Of a stretch of DNA of 64,000 nucleotides, positions 43,896 to 53,161 are shown in pieces. The notes under the pieces were generated by a model. It was not told the DNA's origin, did not search any database, and saw nothing but the letters and a program-made list of their open reading frames with translations. The DNA comes from Burkholderia sp. HI2500 (GTDB taxonomy: Bacteria > Pseudomonadota > Gammaproteobacteria > Burkholderiales > Burkholderiaceae). The DNA is taken from assembly GCF_002223055.1 (NCBI RefSeq), contig NZ_NKFL01000004.1, positions 1,984,001 through 2,048,000 on the forward strand, written 5' to 3'. The translations under genes and the position numbers were made by a program. Position 1 is the first letter of the stretch; each line of letters starts with the position of its first letter.

Positions 43896-43959
43896 GATGT
43901 CCTTGCCGCGGCGCGCCACCAGGGCCCGCCGCGTTCCTTCTGAAGCCGCTCGATGCCGC

Positions 43960-44367
43960 TCAGGCTGCTGCCTGATCGCCTGCCGTGGTGTCGTGACGCT
44001 TCTTGTAGTCGGCCACGGCTGCCTTGATCGCGTCTTCCGCGAGGATCGAGCAGTGAATCTTCACCGGCGGCAGCGCGAGTTCTTCCGCGATCTGCGTGTT
44101 CTTGATCGACAGTGCTTCGTCGAGCGTCTTGCCCTTCACCCATTCGGTGACGAGCGAGCTCGATGCGATCGCCGAACCGCAACCGTAGGTCTTGAACTTC
44201 GCGTCTTCGATCACGCCGTCCGCGCCGACGCGGATCTGCAGCTTCATCACGTCGCCGCAGGCCGGCGCGCCGACCATGCCCGTGCCGACCGTGTCGTCGT
44301 CCTTCGCGAACGAACCGACGTTGCGCGGGTTTTCGTAGTGATCCAGAACCTTGTTGCTGTAAGACAT
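43960..44367 (-). CDS. iscU: Fe-S cluster scaffold protein IscU
   Basis: A 135-residue scaffold on which 2Fe-2S clusters are built from IscS sulfur. Ligand cysteines are C37 (GAPACGD), C63 (TYGCGSA) and C106 (IHCSIL), and the HscA recognition motif LPPVK precedes the last. A short extra tail (TTAGDQAAA) extends it beyond the E. coli length of 128. iscS lies upstream, iscA downstream. Confidence 0.97.
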   Translation of the reverse strand: MSYSNKVLDHYENPRNVGSFAKDDDTVGTGMVGAPACGDVMKLQIRVGADGVIEDAKFKTYGCGSAIASSSLVTEWVKGKTLDEALSIKNTQIAEELALPPVKIHCSILAEDAIKAAVADYKKRHDTTAGDQAAA

Positions 44368-44435
44368 GACTCAGACTCCTTGACTCGTTACGTCTGCGTG
44401 CGCGAATCCGCCCGCGGGTATGTTCAATCCGGCGC

Positions 44436-45659
44436 TCAGTGTGCGGCCCATTCGATCGTCGACAGATCGATGCCTTCCTGGTGCATTTCCCAGAGCGGCG
44501 AGAGTTCGCGCAGCTTCGCGATCTTGCTGTTCAGCAGGTTGACCACGAAGTCGACTTCCTGCTCCGTCGTGAAGCGGCCGACCGTGAAGCGGATCGAGCT
44601 GTGGGCCAGCTCGTCGTTGCGGCCGAGCGCACGCAGCACGTACGACGGCTCCAGCGACGCCGACGTGCATGCGGAGCCCGACGACACCGCGACGTCCTTG
44701 ATCGCCATGATCAGCGACTCGCCTTCGACGAAGTTGAAACTGATGTTGAGGTTGTGCGGGACACGGCGCTCCATGTCGCCGTTCACGTACGTTTCCTCGA
44801 TTTGCGACAGGCCGCGCAGCAGCTTGTCGCGCAGCATGCGGATGCGCTCGTTTTCCGTCGCCATTTCTTCACGTGCGATACGGAACGCTTCGCCCATGCC
44901 GACGATCTGGTGCGTCGCCAGCGTGCCCGAACGCATGCCGCGCTCGTGGCCGCCACCGTGCATCTGCGCTTCGATGCGCACACGCGGCTTGCGACGCACG
45001 TACAGCGCACCGATGCCCTTCGGGCCGTAGGTCTTGTGTGCCGAGAACGACATCAGGTCGACCTTCAGCTTCGCGAGGTCGATCGCGACCTTGCCGGTCG
45101 ACTGTGCGGCGTCGACGTGGAACACGATGCCCTTCTCGCGGCAGATCTCACCGATCGTCTCGATGTCCTGGATCACGCCGATCTCGTTGTTCACGTGCAT
45201 CACCGACACGAGGATCGTGTCCGGGCGCAGTGCGGCCTTGAACACGTCGAGGTCGATCAGGCCGTCATCCTTCACGTCGAGGTAGGTGACTTCGAAACCG
45301 TCGCGCTCGAGCTCGCGGCAGGTGTCGAGCACGGCCTTGTGCTCGGTCTTCACCGTGATGATGTGCTTGCCCTTGCCCTTGTAGAAGTTCGCGGCACCCT
45401 TGATCGCGAGGTTGTCCGATTCCGTTGCGCCGGACGTCCAGATGATCTCGCGCGGATCCGCGTTCACGAGCGCGGCCACGTTCTCGCGCGCTTCCTCGAC
45501 CGCACGCTCCGCGTCCCAGCCATACGCGTGGCTGCGCGACGCCGGGTTGCCGAACTGCTCGCGCAGGTACGGCACCATCTTGTCGACCACGCGCGGGTCG
45601 ACCGGCGTCGTCGCGCTGTAATCCATATAGATGGGCAGGTGGAGAGTGTCTTGGGTCAT
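44436..45659 (-). CDS. iscS: Cysteine desulfurase IscS
   Basis: A 407-residue PLP enzyme that takes sulfur from cysteine for Fe-S clusters and tRNA thiolation. The PLP lysine is K209 in [12 protein letters not shown] and the persulfide cysteine is C331 in [14 protein letters not shown], on the mobile loop. The substrate-binding NNEIG motif is at about 157-161. The ATG at 45659 gives [17 protein letters not shown], the family start. iscR lies 64 bases upstream. Confidence 0.97.
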   Translation of the reverse strand: MTQDTLHLPIYMDYSATTPVDPRVVDKMVPYLREQFGNPASRSHAYGWDAERAVEEARENVAALVNADPREIIWTSGATESDNLAIKGAANFYKGKGKHIITVKTEHKAVLDTCRELERDGFEVTYLDVKDDGLIDLDVFKAALRPDTILVSVMHVNNEIGVIQDIETIGEICREKGIVFHVDAAQSTGKVAIDLAKLKVDLMSFSAHKTYGPKGIGALYVRRKPRVRIEAQMHGGGHERGMRSGTLATHQIVGMGEAFRIAREEMATENERIRMLRDKLLRGLSQIEETYVNGDMERRVPHNLNISFNFVEGESLIMAIKDVAVSSGSACTSASLEPSYVLRALGRNDELAHSSIRFTVGRFTTEQEVDFVVNLLNSKIAKLRELSPLWEMHQEGIDLSTIEWAAH

Positions 45660-45723
45660 CTGTCGCTCCGGGAATTCTGTGCAGGGACTATGTGCGTTAT
45701 GGGGTATGGCGGCGCCTTCGCGC

Positions 45724-46263
45724 TCACGAACTCGCGATGTTGAACACCGAATTGGGGCCGAGCGGCATCGTGCGAACCGGCTCGGCCGGCGCCGCAACGG
45801 GCTCCGGCGTGCGCCGGTCGCGCAGCACCGCAGGTGCGCCCTCGCGAGCGCGCTGCTGATCGACGAGATCCTGCAGCGACACCGAATCGAGGTATTCGAC
45901 CATCTTCTGGTTCAGCGTCGACCACAGCTCGTGCGTCATGCAATGGCCGTCGGGCTGCTTCGAGCCGTCGCACGTGCCTTTGCCGCCGCACTGCGTGGCG
46001 TCGAGCGGTTCATCGACCGCGATGATGATGTCGGCAACGGTGACGTCCTGCGCGCGACGCGCGAGGTTGTAGCCGCCGCCCGGGCCGCGCACGGATTCGA
46101 CGATTTCATGCCTGCGCAGCTTGCCGAACAGCTGTTCGAGATACGAGAGCGAAATCCGCTGGCGCTGGCTGATGCCTGCAAGCGTCACCGGGCCCTGCTC
46201 CTGGCGCAGTGCCAAGTCAATCATCGCCGTGACGGCGAAACGGCCTTTGGTGGTGAGTCTCAT
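45724..46263 (-). CDS. iscR: Fe-S-dependent transcriptional regulator IscR
   Basis: A 179-residue Rrf2-family regulator with an N-terminal winged helix ([19 protein letters not shown]) and cluster ligands C92, C98 and C108 with H111 (E. coli C92, C98, C104, H107; the spacing of the third cysteine is four residues longer). With its 2Fe-2S cluster it represses the isc operon. Two copies of an IscR-box-like sequence overlap its own promoter at 46282-46332. The C-terminus carries a longer Pro/Ala-rich tail. Confidence 0.96.
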   Translation of the reverse strand: MRLTTKGRFAVTAMIDLALRQEQGPVTLAGISQRQRISLSYLEQLFGKLRRHEIVESVRGPGGGYNLARRAQDVTVADIIIAVDEPLDATQCGGKGTCDGSKQPDGHCMTHELWSTLNQKMVEYLDSVSLQDLVDQQRAREGAPAVLRDRRTPEPVAAPAEPVRTMPLGPNSVFNIASS

Positions 46264-46281
46264 GGTGTCTAGGGGACTGCA

Positions 46282-46332
46282 ATCTTGACGATTTTGGTCA
46301 AGTATAAATATTTGACGTTTTTAGTCAAGTAT
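46282..46332 (-). promoter_or_regulatory. isc promoter with two IscR-type operator boxes
   Basis: On the minus strand -35 TTGACT (complement of 46323-46328) and -10 TATACT (complement of 46301-46306) are 16 bases apart. Two related sequences of the form ATACTTGAC-N4-5-CGTCAA (46282-46305 and 46308-46332) cover them, matching the layout of type 1 IscR sites that allow autorepression. The AT-rich stretch stands out from its surroundings. Confidence 0.85.
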
Positions 46333-46377
46333 CCATGTCTTTGAAAGGGTATTCGCAGATCGCTGAAAACCGCGCGA

Positions 46378-46860
46378 TCAGCGCTCCGTACGGGCCCTGA
46401 GCGTCTCCAGCAGGCCCGCGCACGCGCGCTCGACCTGATCGAGCACCTGCTCGAAGCCCTGCGTACCGCCGAAATAGGGGTCGGCTACCTCGGTCTCGGC
46501 CGAATCCGGCGCGAATTCCATCAGCAGGCGCACCTTGTCGCGATGCTGCGGCGGGCAGCGGCGGCGCAGCTTCGCGAGATTCGCCTCGTCCATCGCGAGC
46601 AACAGGTCGAAGCGCTCGAAATCCGCCGCGCTCACCTGTCGTGCGCGCAGCGCCGACAGGTCGTAGCCGCGGCCGCGAGCGGCAGCCTGCGCACGCGTAT
46701 CCGGCGGCTCGCCGACATGCCAGTCGCCGGTACCGGCCGAATCGATCGCGATCCGGTCCGCCAGCGCGGCCGCGTCGACCTGGTGACGCATCACGCCTTC
46801 CGCGGTGGGCGAACGGCAGATGTTGCCGAGACAGACGAAACAGATCGAAACGCGGGTCAT
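46378..46860 (-). CDS. Low-molecular-weight protein-tyrosine phosphatase
   Basis: A 160-residue LMW-PTP. The phosphate loop is C10-LGNIC-R16 in FVCLGNICRSPTA and the general acid is D127 in VADPYFGG. Such enzymes dephosphorylate tyrosine on proteins, often together with exopolysaccharide or stress control. It lies upstream of iscR in the same direction, as in related genomes, with the IscR-controlled promoter between them. Substrate unknown. Confidence 0.92.
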   Translation of the reverse strand: MTRVSICFVCLGNICRSPTAEGVMRHQVDAAALADRIAIDSAGTGDWHVGEPPDTRAQAAARGRGYDLSALRARQVSAADFERFDLLLAMDEANLAKLRRRCPPQHRDKVRLLMEFAPDSAETEVADPYFGGTQGFEQVLDQVERACAGLLETLRARTER

Positions 46861-46961
46861 CGCACTATGGGAAAGCCGCGGCGAGCCGCGTGGGAGAACA
46901 GCCCGCCATTATACAAAGGCGGCCGAAATCGCGCCGCCGCGCAAAGCGACGGCGCCATGCC

Positions 46962-47189
46962 TTACAGCGCCTTCGGCACGGCGAGCACGACGTCGCCGGA
47001 CGCCGCCGGCAGCGGCTTCGCCGCATCGTCGACCAGCCCGAACGACACCGCACGCGCCAGCTCGGCGGATGCCTGGTGAACGGCGAGCGGGCCACGCGAC
47101 GGCGCCTCGGCCATCGCATGCAGATAGGCAGCCGCGGCCAGCGGAACGACGATTGCCAGCGGCCAGTACATCGATATTGTCTTTTTCAT
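46962..47189 (-). CDS. Small exported or membrane-anchored hypothetical protein
   Basis: A 75-residue protein opening MKKTISMYWPLAIVVPLAAAAYLHAMAEA, of which residues 8-24 are hydrophobic and could be a signal peptide or anchor; only the first part of this is quoted as evidence (MKKTISMYWPLAIV). An AGGAGG-like Shine-Dalgarno precedes the ATG. The rest is Ala/Val-rich without motifs. It lies between the phosphatase and lutB. No family recognised. Confidence 0.6.
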   Translation of the reverse strand: MKKTISMYWPLAIVVPLAAAAYLHAMAEAPSRGPLAVHQASAELARAVSFGLVDDAAKPLPAASGDVVLAVPKAL

Positions 47190-47318
47190 GATGCGGACCT
47201 CCTTGACCTCGTACCCCGAAACCCAATTCCGGGGACTACAGACAGGATTCTATAGACCGCATCTATCGAGATAAATATACAAATAGCGAACGCACTGTTG
47301 TCGCCCGATGAACAGTCG

Positions 47319-48731
47319 TCAGCCGAGGTGGCTTTGCGACGCCGCGTACAGCTCGCGGAACGTGCGCCCGGTCGGCGTCGGCATGTCGCGTGTGTCCATC
47401 CAGCCGCCCATCATCGGCAGGCGCCGCAGCGTGCCGCCGTTGCCGCCCAGCCGCTCGAGGATGCGCACAGCGACCTTGGTCGTCAGCGCGTACAGCATCG
47501 GCCGGCGCGCGAAGAAACCCCATGCGGCGAGCGCCGCCCGCTCGCGCCACGGCCGCAGGTGTCGCTCGACCTGCTTCTCGCGCAGCGTGCGCAACAGGTG
47601 CGACAACGGAATCCCGGCCGGGCACACGCTGTCGCATTCCCCGCAAAGTGTCGCGGCCTGCGGCAGGTCGAGTGAGCGATCGAGCCCGACGTAGCTCGGC
47701 GTCAGTACGGACCCCATCGGCCCCGGGTAGACCCAGCCGTACGCGTGGCCGCCGACCTTCTGGTACACCGGGCAATGGTTCATGCATGCACCGCAACGGA
47801 TGCAGCGCAGCATCTCCTGGAATTCGCCGCCGATCAGCCCCGTGCGGCCGCCGTCGACGAGCACCACGTAGTTGTGCTCGGGGCCGTCCTCGTCGCCCGG
47901 CCCGCGCGGCCCGGTCAGCAGCGAGAAATAGTTCGACGTCTTCTGCCCGGTCGCGGAGCGCGGCAGCAGGCGCATCGCGGTCGCGAGATCCTCGAGCGTC
48001 GGCAGCACCTTCTCGATGCCCGTCACCGCCACATGCACGCGCGGCATTACCGTGCACATGCCTTCGTTCCCTTCGTTCGTCACGATCGCGACCGAACCGG
48101 TCTCGGCGATCACGAAGTTGCCGCCCGTCACGCCCATGTCGGCCGACATGAAATGCGGACGCAGCACCTCGCGCGCCTCGCGCGTCATGTCCGGAATCTC
48201 GGTGAGCCGCTCGCGATGGTGCGTGCGCGCGAACAGGTCGGCGATCTCGTCCTTGTCCTTGTGCACGACGGGCGCGATGATGTGGCTCGGCGGCTCGTTG
48301 TCGTTGATCTGCAGGATGTATTCGCCGAGATCCGTCTCGATCGACTGCACGCCCATTTCCGCGAGCACCGCGTTCAGGCGCATTTCCTCCGACACCATCG
48401 ACTTGGTCTTGATGACCTTCTTCACGTCGTGACGGCGCGCGATGTCGGCCACGAGCCGCGCGGCATCCTCGGTCGTTTCGGCGAACAGCACCGTCGTGCC
48501 GCGCCGCGTCGCCTCGCGCTCGAACGCCGCGAGCCACACGTCGAGGTTCTCCAGCGCGCGGTTGCGGCGATCCTTCAGCGCGGCGCGTGTGGCCGGGAAG
48601 TCGATCGCGGTCATCGCGTCGGCGCGCGCGGACACGAACTTCGTCGACAGCTTCTTCAGGTTCTGCTGCAGGCGCTGGTCGGCCAGCTTCTGGCCGGCGC
48701 GCGCCTTGAAATGCATCGATTGGACTTGCAT
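47319..48731 (-). CDS. lutB: Lactate utilization iron-sulfur protein LutB
   Basis: A 470-residue LUD-domain protein with ferredoxin-type motifs CIRCGACMNHCPVYQ and CGECDSVCPAGIPL for 4Fe-4S clusters. LutB works with LutA and LutC in oxidation of L-lactate to pyruvate. The LUD part covers about residues 60-290. The start MQVQSMHFKARAG at 48731 is the family start. lutA lies 34 bases upstream. No lutC gene is found on either side in this window. Confidence 0.93.
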   Translation of the reverse strand: MQVQSMHFKARAGQKLADQRLQQNLKKLSTKFVSARADAMTAIDFPATRAALKDRRNRALENLDVWLAAFEREATRRGTTVLFAETTEDAARLVADIARRHDVKKVIKTKSMVSEEMRLNAVLAEMGVQSIETDLGEYILQINDNEPPSHIIAPVVHKDKDEIADLFARTHHRERLTEIPDMTREAREVLRPHFMSADMGVTGGNFVIAETGSVAIVTNEGNEGMCTVMPRVHVAVTGIEKVLPTLEDLATAMRLLPRSATGQKTSNYFSLLTGPRGPGDEDGPEHNYVVLVDGGRTGLIGGEFQEMLRCIRCGACMNHCPVYQKVGGHAYGWVYPGPMGSVLTPSYVGLDRSLDLPQAATLCGECDSVCPAGIPLSHLLRTLREKQVERHLRPWRERAALAAWGFFARRPMLYALTTKVAVRILERLGGNGGTLRRLPMMGGWMDTRDMPTPTGRTFRELYAASQSHLG

Positions 48732-48765
48732 CGCGGTATCGGGGAAAAGTGAGCGGAACCGGGCG

Positions 48766-49488
48766 TCAGACGTCGCCCGCCAGCACCTGCGCGACGTGCA
48801 GCACGCGCGTGTCGCGGTCGCCGGTGCGGCGCAACCGCCCTTCGATGTTCAGCATGCAGCCGAGATCGCCGAGCACGACGGCGCCCGTGCCGGACGCCCG
48901 CACGTTCGCGCACTTCTCGTCCGCAATGGCCGCCGAAATGTCGCCGTACTTGACCGCGAACGTGCCGCCGAAGCCGCAGCAGTGCTCGCAGTCCTTCATT
49001 TCGGTGACCGCGATGCCGCGCTGCGCGAGCAGCGCGCGCGGCTGCGCCTTCACGCCGAGTTCGCGCAGGCCCGAACACGAATCGTGATAGGTGACGGGCC
49101 CCGTGAATTCGCCCGGCGCGAGCGACACCTTCGCGACGTTCGCCAGGAAGTCGGTCAGTTCATACACTTTCTGCTGGAACCGCGTGTAGCGCCCCATCAG
49201 TTCGGGGTCGTCGCGGAACAGGTCGCCATAGTGCGCGCGGATCATCCCGCCGCATGAACCCGACGGCGCGACGACGTAATCGAACTGCTCGAACTCGCAC
49301 AGCGTCTTTTCCGCGAGATCACGCGCGAGCGCACGGTCGCCCGAGTTGTAGGCCGGCTGGCCGCAGCAAGTCTGCGCGGGCGGCACGATCACCTCGTAGC
49401 CGGCGTCGCGAATCAGCTTGAGCGCCGAAAAACCGATTTCGGGGCGCATCAGATCGACCAGGCAGGTCACGAACAAACCGACTCGCAT
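48766..49488 (-). CDS. lutA: Lactate utilization protein LutA
   Basis: A 240-residue protein with two cysteine-rich CCG domains (QTCCGQPAYN and EHCCGFGGTF, also CxxD style VAPSGSCGGMI) that bind unusual Fe-S clusters as in heterodisulfide-reductase-type subunits. First gene of the lut unit. The ATG at 49488 (MRVGLFVTCLVDLM) is the family start; an upstream extension lacks support. Divergent from the IclR-type regulator gene with 183 bases between. Confidence 0.93.
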   Translation of the reverse strand: MRVGLFVTCLVDLMRPEIGFSALKLIRDAGYEVIVPPAQTCCGQPAYNSGDRALARDLAEKTLCEFEQFDYVVAPSGSCGGMIRAHYGDLFRDDPELMGRYTRFQQKVYELTDFLANVAKVSLAPGEFTGPVTYHDSCSGLRELGVKAQPRALLAQRGIAVTEMKDCEHCCGFGGTFAVKYGDISAAIADEKCANVRASGTGAVVLGDLGCMLNIEGRLRRTGDRDTRVLHVAQVLAGDV

Positions 49489-49671
49489 ACGTGCTCCTTC
49501 GAGAAAACGGCTCTCATTATCCGCCGTTTGGCCAGCAAGACCAACGCCGGCGCTCACGCAAGCCCGCACGGCGCGAAACGAGGATTTCCTCGAACGGCGT
49601 TCGCTTTTTTCACAATACGAGATACAATCGTTCCAACACCGCTTGACGCGTCAACCGATTTCTCCCCCGAC

Positions 49672-50481
49672 ATGAGCCAACCCACCCCGGATTCAAAAAC
49701 GTCGATCCAGGTGATCGAACGCATGATGCGGCTGCTGGACGCGCTCGCCGCGCACAGCGACCCCGTCAGCCTGAAGGAGCTTGCGCAGCGGACGGAGCTG
49801 CACCCGTCGACTGCGCACCGTATCCTCAACGACATGGTGACCTGCCGTCTCGTCGACCGCTCCGATCCCGGCACGTACCGCCTCGGCATGCGGCTGCTGG
49901 AGCTCGGCAACCTCGTGAAGGCGCGCCTGTCGGTACGCGACGCGGCGCTGATGCCGATGCGCGAACTGCACCGCCTCACCGGGCAGACCGTGAACCTGTC
50001 GGTGCGCCAGGGCGACGAGATCGTCTACATCGAGCGTGCGTATTCGGAGCGCTCAGGGATGCAGGTCGTCCGCGCAATCGGTGGCCGCGCGCCGCTGCAC
50101 CTCACGTCGGTCGGCAAGCTGTTCCTCGCGGCCGACGAAACGTCACGCGTGCGCGCGTATGCGACGCGCACGGGGCTGTCCGGCCATACGCAGAACAGCA
50201 TCACCGACATCGCGAAGCTCGAGCGCGAGCTGACGATCGTGCGCCAGCAATCGTGCGCGCGCGACAACGAGGAGCTGGAGCTCGGCGTGCGCTGCATCGC
50301 GGCCGGCATCTACGACGATTCGGGCAAGCTCGTCGCGGGCCTGTCGCTGTCGGCGCCGGCCGATCGCCTCCAGGATGCGTGGCTCGGCCAGTTGAGCCGC
50401 ACGGCCCTAACCATTTCGGAATCGCTCGGCTACCGGCCGGCGCCCGCGAAGGATGCGGACGGGCTGCAGCGGCAGGCGTAA
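49672..50481 (+). CDS. IclR family transcriptional regulator
   Basis: A 269-residue IclR-type regulator: winged helix at about residues 10-75 (RMMRLLDALAAHSDPVSLKE) and a C-terminal effector-binding domain of GAF-like fold with GRAPLHLTSVGKLFL. It is divergent from lutAB and may control that unit in response to lactate or another organic acid; this is inference from position. ATG at 49672 opens MSQPTPDSKTSI. A strong terminator follows. Confidence 0.9.
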   Translation: MSQPTPDSKTSIQVIERMMRLLDALAAHSDPVSLKELAQRTELHPSTAHRILNDMVTCRLVDRSDPGTYRLGMRLLELGNLVKARLSVRDAALMPMRELHRLTGQTVNLSVRQGDEIVYIERAYSERSGMQVVRAIGGRAPLHLTSVGKLFLAADETSRVRAYATRTGLSGHTQNSITDIAKLERELTIVRQQSCARDNEELELGVRCIAAGIYDDSGKLVAGLSLSAPADRLQDAWLGQLSRTALTISESLGYRPAPAKDADGLQRQA

Positions 50482-50501
50482 GCCGCTCCCGCGCCCAATG
50501 A

Positions 50502-50530
50502 AAAAGCCCCGCGATTGCGGGGCTTTTTTT
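50502..50530 (+). terminator. Intrinsic terminator after the IclR gene
   Basis: AAGCCCCGC (50504-50512) and GCGGGGCTT (50517-50525) form a 9-bp stem with loop GATT, followed by a T run. The preceding A tract makes it usable for the convergent pbpG gene as well. Confidence 0.9.
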
Positions 50531-50571
50531 CAGCCATCGGCGCGGCGGCGAACCGCCACGCCATCGTGCGA

Positions 50572-51738
50572 TCAGGTCCCGCCGTTCGGCGTGTTGGCCG
50601 CCGTCAGGCGCTCGCCGCCGCCGGCATCGAGCCAGTTGCGCAGGCGCGCCGCATCGGCGAAGCGCGAATACTTGCCGAACGAATCGAGCAGCACCATCAC
50701 CATCGGCTTGCCGTGGATCGTCGCCTGCATCACGAGGCACTCGCCCGCTTCGTTGATGAAACCCGTCTTCTGCAGACCGATGTCCCACGAGCCATTGCCG
50801 CGAATCAGCGCGTTCGTGCTGTTGTAGACCAGGTTGCGCTTGCCCGTGTACACCTCGTAGGTGCGATCGGTCGAGAACTGACGAATCATCGGGTACTGGT
50901 ACGCCGCGTTGACCATCTTCACGAGATCGCGCGCGCTCGACACGTTCGAGCTCGACAGACCCGTCGAATTCTCGAAGTGCGTGTCGGTCATGCCGAGCGA
51001 CTTCGCCTTCGCGTTCATCGCGGCGATAAACGCCGGACGGCCGCCCGGGTAGTAACGCGACAGCGCGGCGGCCGCGCGGTTTTCCGACGCCATCAGCGCG
51101 ATGTGCAGCATGTCTTCACGCGACAGCACCGAGCCGACCGACAGGCGCGAGCCCGTGCCCTTCTCGTAGTCGCGGTCTTCGTCCGTGACTTCGAGCTGGT
51201 CGGTCATCGGCGTCTTCGAGTCGAGCACGACCATCGCCGTCATCAGCTTCGAGATCGACGCGATCGGCACGACGGCGTGCGAATTCTTGTCGAACAACGG
51301 CTCGCCCGAGTTCTGGTCGACGACGTACGCGACGCTCGAACGCAGCGCGAGCGCGTCCGGCGTGTCGTGCAGGCCGAACGCCTGGCCGACGGTCGGCCGG
51401 CGCGGCTGGAACGCGACCTTGCGGACCGCGCCGTGATGGCCGCCATGCACGTTCGACGCGAGCGTCACGCGCTTGCGCGACGCCTTCGCGCGCGGCGCGT
51501 CGGCGGCCGCGACCTTCGCGGATTTGTCGGAGCTGGCCTTGGCCGACTTCTTCTTCGCGGACGAAGCAGGAGCGACAGCCTTTTTCTTGGCGGCTTGTTG
51601 GGTCTTCGCAGTGGCGGCAAAGGCGTCAGCAGGCGCGACGGACGCAGTGGTCGCCAGCAAGGCGACTGCGACCGACACAGCCGTGCCGAGCGTCATGCTC
51701 TGCAACAATCTGCGCGGTGAAAACGATTCGGCTTTCAT
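50572..51738 (-). CDS. pbpG: D-alanyl-D-alanine endopeptidase PbpG (PBP7-like)
   Basis: A 388-residue periplasmic penicillin-binding protein of the S11 family that cuts peptide crosslinks in peptidoglycan. Active-site motifs are S161-I-S-K164, S218-E-N220 and K324-T-G326. The signal sequence covers about residues 16-40 (GTAVSVAVALLATTASVA), followed by a Lys/Ala-rich linker of about 50 residues that E. coli PBP7 lacks. The ATG at 51738 gives MKAESFSPRR; a TTG further upstream is unlikely. Confidence 0.93.
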   Translation of the reverse strand: MKAESFSPRRLLQSMTLGTAVSVAVALLATTASVAPADAFAATAKTQQAAKKKAVAPASSAKKKSAKASSDKSAKVAAADAPRAKASRKRVTLASNVHGGHHGAVRKVAFQPRRPTVGQAFGLHDTPDALALRSSVAYVVDQNSGEPLFDKNSHAVVPIASISKLMTAMVVLDSKTPMTDQLEVTDEDRDYEKGTGSRLSVGSVLSREDMLHIALMASENRAAAALSRYYPGGRPAFIAAMNAKAKSLGMTDTHFENSTGLSSSNVSSARDLVKMVNAAYQYPMIRQFSTDRTYEVYTGKRNLVYNSTNALIRGNGSWDIGLQKTGFINEAGECLVMQATIHGKPMVMVLLDSFGKYSRFADAARLRNWLDAGGGERLTAANTPNGGT

Positions 51739-52242
51739 TGGGGTCTGGACAAAGCGGGCGGGAGGTTTCCGCAAGTGTAGTTAAAGCTGAAAAAAAGAGC
51801 AATATTAGGCACTTACCGATCGTCGTTAAACCGGAATGTAAGGGTCGGCCAACCTCTGACCAATGAACCCTCCCGCTCCCATCGAAAAAATCCATGGGAT
51901 GCGCTGCCCGACAGTACCCGTCTCCCGATTGCACACGGTTAATTGAGATAACGTCACTTCGGAGGCGATTTAAAGCGGGGAAACTACGTATCCGGCGCTC
52001 GGGGTGCCAGGGGCGCCGGTCTCGGCCGTGGCGGCGGCACGTCGCCACGGGACGCGCATCGAAACGGCGCATTTTTCGACAGGAACAGAAGGATAACGTT
52101 CCACGGGCCTGTCAGGTTTACCTGTGCATGATCATGGTGCGCCGCGCCTGCCCCTCAGCCGTGCGCACCATCTGGGATCGCGGCATGAAACCGATTCCGA
52201 ACAGGCACGATAACTCGTTGTTTTATCGATAATTTGTCACGA

Positions 52243-52316
52243 TTGTGCAACGCACAAAAAATACTTGACATTGGTTTTCTCTGCCCTAAAATAAGCCTCA
52301 TTGCTGCGTTGCACAA
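52243..52316 (+). promoter_or_regulatory. phaP promoter flanked by two copies of a palindrome
   Basis: TTGACA (52265-52270) and TAAAAT (52287-52292) are 16 bases apart. Upstream at 52243-52257 is the perfect palindrome TTGTGC-AAC-GCACAA; downstream at 52301-52316 TTGCTGCGTTGCACAA is the same sequence in reverse with one inserted base. Such placement suggests a repressor, most likely PhaR, the usual phasin repressor. The rest of the 654-base gap 51739-52392 shows no gene. Confidence 0.7.
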
Positions 52317-52392
52317 AGCACGCGCATCCGAGGTTCCCCAGCGTAGTGCCCTTTACCCTGCGATCGACGCGATCGCTTTTCAGGAGCTTGAC

Positions 52393-52959
52393 ATGTCCTT
52401 GCTGACCCCCGAGCAAATCGCCGCCGCCCAGAAAGCCAACCTCGAAAGCCTGTTCGGTCTGACGACCAAGGCGTTCGAAGGCGTCGAAAAGCTGATCGAA
52501 CTCAACCTGCAGGTCGTGAAGTCGACGCTGGCCGAAGGCCAGGAAAACGCACAGCGCCTGCTGTCGGTGAAGGACGCACAGGAACTGATCGCGCTGCAAG
52601 CCAGCCTGTCGCAGCCGGTCGCGGAAAAGGTGCTGTCGTACGGCCGTCACCTGTATGAAATCGCATCGTCGACGCAAGCCGAGTTCGCGAAGGTTGCTGA
52701 AGCGCAATTCGAAGAGCAGAACAAGAAGGTCCAGGCACTCGTCGACAACGTCGCGAAGAACGCCCCGGCTGGTTCGGAAACGGCTGTCGCTGCACTGAAG
52801 TCGGCACTGAACGCTGCGAACACCACGTACGAAACGGTTCAGAAGGCCACGAAGCAAGCCGTCGAAATCGCTGAAACGAACTTCAACGCTGCTGCTGCCG
52901 TCGCAACGAAGGCTGCTACCGCCGCTGCTGCACGTCGTACGAGCAAGCCGGCCGCGTAA
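52393..52959 (+). CDS. phaP: Phasin family protein
   Basis: A 188-residue phasin, the amphipathic coat protein of polyhydroxyalkanoate granules. The family opening [18 protein letters not shown] and [20 protein letters not shown] are clear; the rest is helical with heptad-like pattern and an Ala/Lys/Arg-rich end ([11 protein letters not shown]). AGGAG lies before the ATG. Codon use favours GCT more than neighbours, which fits strong expression. Regulated by a strong promoter with two palindromic sites. No pha biosynthesis genes are adjacent. Confidence 0.95.
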   Translation: MSLLTPEQIAAAQKANLESLFGLTTKAFEGVEKLIELNLQVVKSTLAEGQENAQRLLSVKDAQELIALQASLSQPVAEKVLSYGRHLYEIASSTQAEFAKVAEAQFEEQNKKVQALVDNVAKNAPAGSETAVAALKSALNAANTTYETVQKATKQAVEIAETNFNAAAAVATKAATAAAARRTSKPAA

Positions 52960-52979
52960 GCGTCCCCTGCTCCTGAAAG

Positions 52980-53002
52980 AGCCGCGCCCAGCGCGGCTTT
53001 TT
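52980..53002 (+). terminator. Intrinsic terminator of phaP
   Basis: AGCCGCGC and GCGCGGCT pair around the loop CCA (52980-52998), followed by TTTT. Confidence 0.88.
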
Positions 53003-53082
53003 CGTTTCTGGCGCCGGAACATGCTGGAACCGGCACGTTGCCGACCATTCTCGAACGTTCGTTTGAGCATCGGCCGCGCATA

Positions 53083-53126
53083 AAAGAAAACGCCGCCGCC
53101 CGGATCACCCGGGAGGCGGCGTTTTT
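53083..53126. terminator. Bidirectional terminator between phaP and lpdA
   Basis: AACGCCGCC and GGCGGCGTT form the outer stem with an inner CCGG pairing; A tract before and six T after. It ends the lpdA transcript on the minus strand and can back up the phaP terminator. Confidence 0.85.
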
Positions 53127-53161
53127 TCACGGCCGGCACACTGCCGGCCGAGCCGGCCGCG

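Noticed and set aside
51894..52232. Frame in the gap between pbpG and phaP
   Set aside because: No Shine-Dalgarno, odd composition, and it overlaps the regulatory region of phaP.
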